From positions 41,962 through 105,961 of the IMG/VR virus record IMGVR_UViG_3300044638_004964: a stretch of 64,000 nt of DNA; one strand, 5' to 3'. The stretch is from a virus. This document shows, piece after piece, positions 56,101-62,581 of the stretch. Numbering within the stretch: the stretch's first letter is position 1; each line of letters begins with the position of its first letter. The notes under the pieces were generated by a model, which saw nothing but the letters and a program-made list of their open reading frames with translations, was not told where the DNA came from and ran no database searches. Made by a program: the position numbers and the translations under genes.

Positions 56101-56736
56101 TTATCCTAGATATTTATCAAAAATATTTGTTAAAATTTTATCTTGATCGTTACCAGATAATGCTCTAGTAACAAAATTATCTGTTTTTGTACCAGCGAAT
56201 TGTGGTGGGACTCTAAATGCTCCACCTTTTATCATGTTTCCCAATCCTGACCTTCCTAGTCCGGTTGATGGATTATATTGATAATTTGAAACTATTATAG
56301 CATCTCCACGAATAAGAAGCCAATCTAACCAGTGTAAGTCACCGCCTTGGTAAATGGTGTGACCTTGTGGTAATCCAAGTAAATTTGCAAAATTTTCTGG
56401 TTGAATATAAACCTCAAAACCACCCCTTGTTAATGAATTATTATAGCTTACAAATTTGAATATTAATGATCCAGTAACTGAATTTACGATTGCATTTACT
56501 ATATCGCTAGCACTTCCAGCTATGCCAAAGTATCCAGCCAAAGAACTATTGTCTTTTGCTAATAATGCAACAATTTCTGGCTGATTTCTCAGCCAAGTTG
56601 GAACATGTGATGAAATTTCAGAAATTATATTTTTTGAGTTATTATTTAATTTAGTGTTGATATATTCTGCTATTGCTGAATTAATATTTTTTTCTATACT
56701 TTTGATTGAGTCTGTTATTTTTAAACTAATAGTCAT
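56101..56736 (-). CDS. Tail completion/neck protein
   Basis: The C-terminal half carries WLDWLLIRGDAIIVSNYQYN, then GLGRSGLGNMIKGGAFRVPPQFAGT and NFVTRALSG, a signature I associate with phage tail completion or neck proteins (HK97 gp10-like region). The N-terminal half is a long helix region (KSIEKNINSAIAEYINTKLN) plus VPTWLRNQPEIVALL. ATG 56736 is preferred because it overlaps the preceding TGA; an alternative start 18 bases upstream lies inside the neighbouring gene. The protein would cap the tail tube at the head-proximal end. Confidence 0.7.
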   Translation of the reverse strand: MTISLKITDSIKSIEKNINSAIAEYINTKLNNNSKNIISEISSHVPTWLRNQPEIVALLAKDNSSLAGYFGIAGSASDIVNAIVNSVTGSLIFKFVSYNNSLTRGGFEVYIQPENFANLLGLPQGHTIYQGGDLHWLDWLLIRGDAIIVSNYQYNPSTGLGRSGLGNMIKGGAFRVPPQFAGTKTDNFVTRALSGNDQDKILTNIFDKYLG

Positions 56737-57215
56737 ACCCGACTCCAAAAACAAGCAAAATATCGTATTTGTTTTAGGCCAATTGGGATATGTTCTCCAG
56801 ATCTTTCAAATTTCATTTCTTTATAATCTTTGATATCTTTATGTACAATTAATGACTTTGCTGCTAATACTCTTGGTAGATCTGTCATATACCCTATAGT
56901 TTGTATAGAATTATCTGGAACTTTAATAGATCCAGCAACTCCAATCCACTGTTTTGGATCCCAATATACTTTGAGTTTAATTTCTGATAATGTCTCAATT
57001 TCTCTAATTGTTTTTGTCCCTATGTCGTAATCTCCACCGCGAATTCTATGAGCATTAATAGAATTTTTGTCCGGTATATTGTTATTTGGATTTTTGATTG
57101 TTTCTTCAATTTTATCTATAGAAACAAGCTGACACGTAACTCCGAAAATATCAAATGTAGAATCAATAACTTCGTAGTATTTGTCGAAAACGCTTTGCGG
57201 TATAGTAATAGCCAT
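56733..57215 (-). CDS. Small virion assembly protein, unknown
   Basis: A 160-residue protein with alternating strands (FGVTCQLVSIDKIEE, KLKVYWDPKQWIGVAGSIKVPDN, RSGEHIPIGLKQIRYFACFWSRV). Its position directly before the tail completion gene and its compact beta-rich size fit a head-tail joining protein, but I cannot name a family. It overlaps the downstream gene in ATGA. Confidence 0.55.
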   Translation of the reverse strand: MAITIPQSVFDKYYEVIDSTFDIFGVTCQLVSIDKIEETIKNPNNNIPDKNSINAHRIRGGDYDIGTKTIREIETLSEIKLKVYWDPKQWIGVAGSIKVPDNSIQTIGYMTDLPRVLAAKSLIVHKDIKDYKEMKFERSGEHIPIGLKQIRYFACFWSRV

Positions 57216-57218
57216 AAT

Positions 57219-59051
57219 TTACCATCCTGTTAATGATGATCTTTTCCAGTTGTTCGTTGATGTACAAACATAAATATAGTTACTGTCCCAACACATATCC
57301 CCAGTATTGCCTATATCATTTCCGCTAGCTGGAGTTTTACTTGTTCTTAATCTCATTATATTACTATTGATATCAAGTCTTGCCGTTGGTTCAAGTATAT
57401 CAAGACCAAGATTTCCAGCTAAATAATTGTTGTTAGGGCTAATTTGAAATATACCCCAGTGATTATCAGTATTTTCTCCACTAGCTGTTAATACTAAATC
57501 ATAAGCATTTACTATTGTGCCACTTAAAGAATAGCAAGATATGCTTACTCCAACGGCGTTGTTTGTTATTGGACTTTGTGGAAAACCATCATTGTGGCCG
57601 TATGTTATATTTGCTCCGTATAAATCTTGTAATACTCCACCATCATCGGGGGCTAAATTTCTATGATTGATAGTGGTTGATCCAACAGAAACTCCAGAAT
57701 TATAAATTCCATCTTGTATACTAGATCTAGAAATATTATACGAACCAACATTGTTATATTGGCCACTAGTTGATATAACATTATTACAATCAGTAATAGT
57801 TCCGTAAATAACGTTTGCGTTGTTATTAGTTGTTCTAACTGATAAAGATGAATCACTTCTTGGAGTATAATTGATACCAACGTAACCAGTTATCCCCATT
57901 GATAACGAAGTATATTCTGTTATATTTTGTGTTTTATTTTGAAAATAGCCAGAGATAGCAGTATCATTACTTCGCAAAGCTCCAGAAGCAATAATTAAAT
58001 CATTTCTAAGTATGCCGGAAGTTGAAACACACATCCCAGAAACTGCTGATAAATCATTTCTAAGAACCCCAGAAACTGCGGACAAGCTGTTTCTAAGAAC
58101 GCCAGAAACTGCTGATAAATCATTTCGAAGAACTCCAGAAACTGCTGTTATGCGATTATTTAATATTCCAGAATATGCTACCCATTCTTCTTCGGTGATG
58201 TATAGTGAATCTAGGTCTGGTATATCTTCTAAAATTAATGGTCTAAAATTTGGATAGGCTGGAGAACATGGTGGAGTACAGCCGCTTGCTGGTCCAGCGA
58301 AAACTAATCCAGCTTCTTGCTGTCTAAATAGAATATATTGATTAGCCGAACCACTAAGTTGTATAACAGCATCACTACCAGTTAAACGACTAATTAGAGA
58401 ACGGTCATAAGCATATTTATCTGTTTCATTTCTTACATAGTGCGTTAGTTGTCTACCGCCACCATAAGAAACATCTCCATTATTTCCAGATGGAAAATAA
58501 ACACCAGAAGATGATACTATTAAACCAGATGTTCTAATTATAGAATCGGGGGCGTCACCCCCAATATCTATAGCATAAGATGGACTTGTTTTATTAATGC
58601 CTAATCTATTATTTGTTTTATCCCAAATAAGACTAGGGTCATAATCTAAAACGTGATCGGAACCCCAAAAAGCTAAACCGCTACTTTGAGGAACTGTTAA
58701 TCCAGCTAATCCAGAGCCAGTATAAACAGAGTGAGTGGCTGGATAGGTGACATAAACCTCTTTTATTCCCTCGACAAAATTAATTTTGGCATTACCATTG
58801 GTACTTTTTATGGGAAATCTTATTAATTGATTGTTGGTTATACCGTCGCCACTATCATAGTCTGCTCTTTGATATATCCCAGAACCTATTTCATAATTTG
58901 TGCCATCTGTGATAGCATAAAATACTTCAGAGTTATGAGAATACGTAGAACTAAAAGAACTAAATCCACTAACTGGTCCAGACAACATCATGTTGCCAGT
59001 ACCAATTGTATAACTAAGTTCCTTGATTCTATCAGCTAGATTGATAGGCAT
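57219..59051 (-). CDS. Tail fibre with 11-residue repeats
   Basis: A 610-residue fibre protein. The centre (residues ~270-355) contains back-to-back SGVLRNDLSAV units, a hendecad repeat that can form a trimeric coiled coil, between a beta-rich N-terminal head (residues 1-250) and a C-terminal region of short repeats (SGQYNNVGSYNISRSSI). The C-terminal ~60 residues (LGLDILEPTARLDINSNIMRL) resemble a fibre-tip head. ATG 59051 is chosen over a TTG 12 bases upstream; it lies four bases after the upstream stop. Likely trimeric and receptor-binding or structural in the tail. Confidence 0.75.
   Translation of the reverse strand: MPINLADRIKELSYTIGTGNMMLSGPVSGFSSFSSTYSHNSEVFYAITDGTNYEIGSGIYQRADYDSGDGITNNQLIRFPIKSTNGNAKINFVEGIKEVYVTYPATHSVYTGSGLAGLTVPQSSGLAFWGSDHVLDYDPSLIWDKTNNRLGINKTSPSYAIDIGGDAPDSIIRTSGLIVSSSGVYFPSGNNGDVSYGGGRQLTHYVRNETDKYAYDRSLISRLTGSDAVIQLSGSANQYILFRQQEAGLVFAGPASGCTPPCSPAYPNFRPLILEDIPDLDSLYITEEEWVAYSGILNNRITAVSGVLRNDLSAVSGVLRNSLSAVSGVLRNDLSAVSGMCVSTSGILRNDLIIASGALRSNDTAISGYFQNKTQNITEYTSLSMGITGYVGINYTPRSDSSLSVRTTNNNANVIYGTITDCNNVISTSGQYNNVGSYNISRSSIQDGIYNSGVSVGSTTINHRNLAPDDGGVLQDLYGANITYGHNDGFPQSPITNNAVGVSISCYSLSGTIVNAYDLVLTASGENTDNHWGIFQISPNNNYLAGNLGLDILEPTARLDINSNIMRLRTSKTPASGNDIGNTGDMCWDSNYIYVCTSTNNWKRSSLTGW
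58036..58200 (-). repeat. 33-base tandem repeats in a fibre gene
   Basis: CCAGAAACTGC-type units recur at 33-base spacing from 58036, 58069, 58102, 58135 and 58168 (11 codons each, SGVLRNDLSAV on the minus strand). The first three copies are nearly identical and the later ones decay. The spacing keeps the reading frame, as expected for coiled-coil length variation. Confidence 0.85.
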
Positions 59052-59055
59052 AGGA

Positions 59056-59985
59056 TTAACCAATCACTGTTGGTGGTACACCGCTTGAATTTCCAACATT
59101 AAAACCAAACACTACCAAGTTATTTACTTCTGCGTCGAAGAAAACTCCTGCTTTATCTTTTACGTGAAATGATACTGACCTTAATGCACTAGCATCATCA
59201 CCGGTCCTGTAAAATGTTCCAACATCATTATTATCGAAATCGTCACCGTTATCTGCACTTGATCTTGCGTTACTTGACCCGTGAGCGACATAATTATTAT
59301 CAAGCAATACGCCAGATGTAAAATAAATTTTAAACTTTCCAGTGGCTACTTTTTCTAATGTGTGAATATTATATGATGACTTAACTACGGGAGGACTAAC
59401 ACTAGAATCAAAATTAATCCAAGCCTTGGCCACGCCATTGGCAGTATTAAAAGTTGAGCCATCTTTGTCAAATGTAAATTTGCTACCACTTCCAACAATG
59501 ATATTTTCAATTGTTGGTGCGACATATTGAAATTTAAGTCCACGGTCATTGCTAGAACTTACTTGCGAATTACCGCTAGAGTTCACCCAAGCTGAACCTG
59601 TACCAAGATTATTTGACATAACCCTAGCACCAGTTAGTGGCATATATTGAGTGTGGGGATCACCGGCTGTTAATCCAGTCAATGTATTATGAACAATACC
59701 ACCGGCACCGGGATATGGAACATATTGTGTACCTCCACCGTTTGGAAAATTAATTCCAGATTCAGCAATGAACATACCACCAGCGCTTTGTACAATTTTA
59801 GCTCTTACATTAGCAGAAAACGGATTTGTAGCATTAAAATCGCCGCTTGCGACAATTTGATTAATAGAATCAACGATATCCTCTAAGTTATGCCTAACGT
59901 CATAAGCGGATATAAGTCCCGCATTATTGTCGGCAAGTTCACTTCCAATAGTATTTAATAGATCTTGTTTTGATTTGATTGACAT
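59056..59985 (-). CDS. Fibre/baseplate-type structural protein
   Basis: A 309-residue protein. The N-terminal ~45 residues form helices (KQDLLNTIGSELADNNAGLISAYDVRHNLEDIVDSIN), then a segment PHTQYMPLTGARVMSNNLGTG typical of tail fibre or baseplate shafts, then a beta-rich domain (FDKDGSTFNTANGVAKAWINFD, KIYFTSGVLLDNNYVAHG) to the end. GGAGG precedes the ATG. The gene lies between a fibre gene and the neck-like gene; exact place in the tail is unknown. Confidence 0.65.
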   Translation of the reverse strand: MSIKSKQDLLNTIGSELADNNAGLISAYDVRHNLEDIVDSINQIVASGDFNATNPFSANVRAKIVQSAGGMFIAESGINFPNGGGTQYVPYPGAGGIVHNTLTGLTAGDPHTQYMPLTGARVMSNNLGTGSAWVNSSGNSQVSSSNDRGLKFQYVAPTIENIIVGSGSKFTFDKDGSTFNTANGVAKAWINFDSSVSPPVVKSSYNIHTLEKVATGKFKIYFTSGVLLDNNYVAHGSSNARSSADNGDDFDNNDVGTFYRTGDDASALRSVSFHVKDKAGVFFDAEVNNLVVFGFNVGNSSGVPPTVIG

Positions 59986-59996
59986 GAAATCCTCCG

Positions 59997-60518
59997 TTAA
60001 TATCTAAAATAGCCGCCTCTAAAGTCATAATCGTTGTGGGTACGCGCAACGAAATCACTACCGGTGCTATATGGACCGAGAATAGCTTTACCGGCTATAC
60101 TTCCACCAGCGCGATAGTCAAGTAATAGTTTAGCATACTTATCATTTAAATCTTTGTATAAGACAGATAGTGTTCCAGCTACGCCTCTTAGATCAATAGC
60201 TGATGGGCCGTCTTTGATAGAAATAGCATTTGAAGCTTCTGATCTAACTTCTCCGCCAATTATTATCATAGCTGATTTAAGAGAAACTAAATTTATGAAA
60301 GCGTTATCAAATGTTGCTTGATCTGTTGGGTCTGGACTTAGGTGGCATTGCTCTATATTAATAGAGTATACGTTGTTTAAGTCTACCTCTAAAGTTACTA
60401 TCTGCGCACTAACTAATATTGTTGTTTCTATTCTTCTATCATTATATCTATAGCTGTCAGGATCTACGTCATTGACGAGATACCTAACCATCGTTGATAG
60501 TTGACCTTGCCAAGACAT
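59997..60518 (-). CDS. Small neck/structural protein common in marine-type phages
   Basis: A 173-residue protein opening MSWQGQLSTMVRYLVNDVDPDSYRYNDRRIE, followed by VTLEVDLNN, SPDPTDQATFDNAFINLVSLKSAMI and a C-terminal tail. The opening, an acidic loop then DNAFINL, is one I recall in many marine phage virion proteins whose function is undetermined. Head-tail connector size and composition, but no stronger evidence. Confidence 0.6.
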   Translation of the reverse strand: MSWQGQLSTMVRYLVNDVDPDSYRYNDRRIETTILVSAQIVTLEVDLNNVYSINIEQCHLSPDPTDQATFDNAFINLVSLKSAMIIIGGEVRSEASNAISIKDGPSAIDLRGVAGTLSVLYKDLNDKYAKLLLDYRAGGSIAGKAILGPYSTGSDFVARTHNDYDFRGGYFRY

Positions 60519-60527
60519 ATTGTATCC

Positions 60528-60833
60528 TTATAAGTTGCAGTGTACGGTAAAGTTATAGATATCAGTATAAAAAGTTCCGCTAGCTAAAGCTACTTGTCCC
60601 TGCAATTTGTAAAGACCAGCTTGGTCTAAATCCCCAGCAACAGTGTCGTAATAAATTTTCCCATCAGTCCCATTGGTATAAATATTAGCACTTCTACTTA
60701 TTAGCGAATCGTCTGGTTTTTTGAAAGTGAAGTTTAGGTATGGAGCGCCGGAAACGTTTACGATATCGCCATTATCTTTAATTGTCGCTAAAAAGCGCGT
60801 TCCAATATCATTAAGATGAATTTCACTAGCCAT
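60528..60833 (-). CDS. Baseplate upper protein-like small domain
   Basis: A 101-residue beta-rich protein: LNDIGTRFLATIKDNGDIVNVSGAPYLNFTFKKPDDSL, GKIYYDTVAGDLDQAGLYKLQGQVALASGTFYTDIYNF. The order (immunoglobulin-like, with DGxIYY and LYKLQG strands) matches the N-terminal domain of baseplate upper proteins and small virion Ig domains. AGGT lies a few bases before the ATG. Confidence 0.6.
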   Translation of the reverse strand: MASEIHLNDIGTRFLATIKDNGDIVNVSGAPYLNFTFKKPDDSLISRSANIYTNGTDGKIYYDTVAGDLDQAGLYKLQGQVALASGTFYTDIYNFTVHCNL

Positions 60834-60844
60834 GTTTTTACCTA

Positions 60845-61018
60845 TTAAATTAGGATAATATTACTATTTTGGTCTATATTTAGCGTTATGTTGAGTACGC
60901 GAGAAACTCCCAATTTTAAAACCGGCTGGCTATCTATGTTCAAAATTATATTATATATCTCATCATTAAAATATATGGTATTTGACGTAGAAAATGGTAA
61001 AAAACTAAATTCAAACAT
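60845..61018 (-). CDS. 57-residue overlooked gene of the fibre block
   Basis: This gene is shorter than usual ORF cut-offs, starts at ATG 61018 and ends at TAA 60847-60845. It encodes a small beta-rich protein, MFEFSFLPFSTSNTIYFN... to the end IDQNSNIILI. It fills a gap that otherwise would hold no gene between two virion genes, has AGGG ten bases upstream, and carries the late-promoter-like motif 15 bases before its start. The codon usage matches its neighbours. Function unknown, probably a small virion component. Confidence 0.65.
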   Translation of the reverse strand: MFEFSFLPFSTSNTIYFNDEIYNIILNIDSQPVLKLGVSRVLNITLNIDQNSNIILI

Positions 61019-61032
61019 ATTTACCCTATATT

Positions 61033-61050
61033 CTCTAATTAGTTATACAC
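61033..61050 (-). promoter_or_regulatory. Late promoter candidate before the 57-residue gene
   Basis: The minus strand reads GTGTATAACTAATTAGAG, identical at 17 of 18 positions to the motif before the tail tube gene. It overlaps a perfect 16-base palindrome (CACTATAATTATAGTG) at 61048-61063, which lies across the upstream stop codon and could be a control site. Confidence 0.55.
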
Positions 61051-61063
61051 TATAATTATAGTG
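61048..61063. repeat. 16-base perfect palindrome over a stop codon
   Basis: CACTATAATTATAGTG is its own reverse complement and covers the TAA of the 105-residue gene. It directly abuts the late promoter candidate, so it may be an operator or a DNA hairpin at a transcription start, or chance in A+T-rich sequence. Confidence 0.5.
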
Positions 61064-61373
61064 CCGATGCTTCTACCCATAGGCAAGTATTTTCGTCTAA
61101 AATGTATCCTTCGCCGGGATAAGGTGGAACAAAAGCGCCTTCTGGACTATTGACATCTTCACGAAAAATGTAACCTACGCCAGCATAATTTTTCCTATAT
61201 GGTGTTCCTCCGTTGATATGTATTCCCTTAATAGTATTGAAGGATGTGCGTTTGCAAACTTTATTTTGTATGTTAGAATAGTAAATCTCCCAATCAATAT
61301 CTAAAGATTCATTATTTCCAACAATAACTTCGGTCACAACATTATTTTCATCTAAAAAAGCGTAGTGTGCCAT
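61056..61373 (-). CDS. Small virion protein (conserved in marine phages)
   Basis: A 105-residue protein of a kind frequent in marine and freshwater phages: an opening AHYAFLDENNVVTEVIVG, a central GGTPYRKNYAGVGYIFRED and a C-terminal PPYPGEGYILDENTCLWVE. I recall this family near tail or fibre genes; its role is not known. It is preceded by a two-base gap from the glycine-rich gene and its end carries the palindrome described separately. Confidence 0.7.
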   Translation of the reverse strand: MAHYAFLDENNVVTEVIVGNNESLDIDWEIYYSNIQNKVCKRTSFNTIKGIHINGGTPYRKNYAGVGYIFREDVNSPEGAFVPPYPGEGYILDENTCLWVEASAL

Positions 61374-61375
61374 AA

Positions 61376-62254
61376 TTAATAAAAACTCACTGTGTCTATT
61401 CCGGCTGTAATAGTTACTATTCTACTACTTCCAGAAATTGTTGATGAATATGTCAAACCAGCCCCAATATTGATATTTAAAGCTGAGTTAAATTTTAGTA
61501 TTACTACGCCAGAGCCACCATGACCACTACCTTCAGTAGTAAAGCAGCCGCCACCGCCCCCACCGGTATTTGCAGAACCAGCTACCGCTGGTGATCCAGA
61601 AGCTCCACCTCTACCTCCACCTCCATCAGATGGATTTACAGCAGCGCCAGAGCCGCTACGACCAGAGCCACCACCGCCATATCTTGATCCAGTAATAATT
61701 GATAGCTTGCCCAAACCCCCTATACCTCCAGCATTGCCACCAACGCTTTGTCCAGCAGCAGCCATACCACCGCCACCTCCACCACCGGCAGTTCCGAATG
61801 ATGCACATGTGCCACCAGCAAAACCGGGACCAACTGTTACTGGTGGAGTTAGAGTCCCAGCACCAACACCGTTACCACCACCACAAGCTCCGGGATATGC
61901 CTGTCTGGTCTGACCAGCAATAGTTCCATTAGATGAACTGTTGCCGCCGCTACCTCCACCGGAACTAATGATATTGCCAAATATTGTTCTATTTCCAACT
62001 GTAGACCTAGCAGTGTCAACTGACGAACATGCTCCACCAGCACCGATGGAAACCGAATATGAATTGCCAGCCACATGAACTATATCTATTTCCATCACAC
62101 CTCCACCGCCACCTCCACCACCACCAGAGCTTGTTGCTCCACCACCACCACCGGCGCCGCCACCGCCAACAATCAAAACCGTAATAGTTTTGTTGATCAA
62201 ATTTCTAACATTTGACTTACTAGATAAAGATTGGGTTTGGGATTTTATACTCAT
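61376..62254 (-). CDS. Glycine-rich virion protein
   Basis: A 292-residue protein, more than a third glycine, dominated by GGGGGxG blocks separated by short beta strands (IDIVHVAGNSYSVSIGAGG, KLSIITGSRYGGGG, VVILKFNSALNINIG). This composition is that of phage tail-tip and receptor-binding proteins with polyglycine sandwich domains. A proline-rich reading frame on the opposite strand in 61699-61923 is only its antisense shadow. It begins on an ATGA overlap with the 109-residue gene. Confidence 0.7.
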   Translation of the reverse strand: MSIKSQTQSLSSKSNVRNLINKTITVLIVGGGGAGGGGGATSSGGGGGGGGGVMEIDIVHVAGNSYSVSIGAGGACSSVDTARSTVGNRTIFGNIISSGGGSGGNSSSNGTIAGQTRQAYPGACGGGNGVGAGTLTPPVTVGPGFAGGTCASFGTAGGGGGGGMAAAGQSVGGNAGGIGGLGKLSIITGSRYGGGGSGRSGSGAAVNPSDGGGGRGGASGSPAVAGSANTGGGGGGCFTTEGSGHGGSGVVILKFNSALNINIGAGLTYSSTISGSSRIVTITAGIDTVSFY

Positions 62255-62580
62255 GTTATTTCGACACCAAATAAATTAAAGGCTACGACTCCAGAATTAG
62301 CATAAATAGAAACAACGTCTGTTTGATTTAAAGATATGCCTAGAGTTAATAGTACAGAATCATTAGCAGCTATTGGTGAATCATAGCAAAGATAATTTTT
62401 GCTAGTTACAGCTTCTCCCGTTGGACATATAGCAACCCTAAAAGATGTGGAACTACTGGCTGTATTACATATAGATAGAGTTGAGCAAATCGTTTGAGTT
62501 GCAGATGGAACTGTATATAGTGTGCCAGAAGTTGCTGTTGCTGGATATAATTGTCCTAATACTTTATGAGTTTGTGGCAT
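62251..62580 (-). CDS. Small virion protein, conserved
   Basis: A 109-residue beta-rich protein with the segment LYTVPSATQTICSTLSICNTASSSTSFRVAICP, then SPIAANDSVLLTLGISLNQTDVVSIYANSGVVAFNLFGVEIT. Proteins with this run and a terminal FNLFGVEI strand occur in many phages, and I cannot name a role. ATG 62580, with GGAGG just upstream within the end of the preceding gene, is the better start than one 12 bases farther up. Confidence 0.7.
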   Translation of the reverse strand: MPQTHKVLGQLYPATATSGTLYTVPSATQTICSTLSICNTASSSTSFRVAICPTGEAVTSKNYLCYDSPIAANDSVLLTLGISLNQTDVVSIYANSGVVAFNLFGVEIT

Positions 62581-62581
62581 A

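Noticed and set aside
61699-61923. Proline/histidine-rich open frames on the plus strand
   Set aside because: They are the antisense of glycine-rich codons (GGN/CCN) in the minus-strand gene and have no ribosome binding site.
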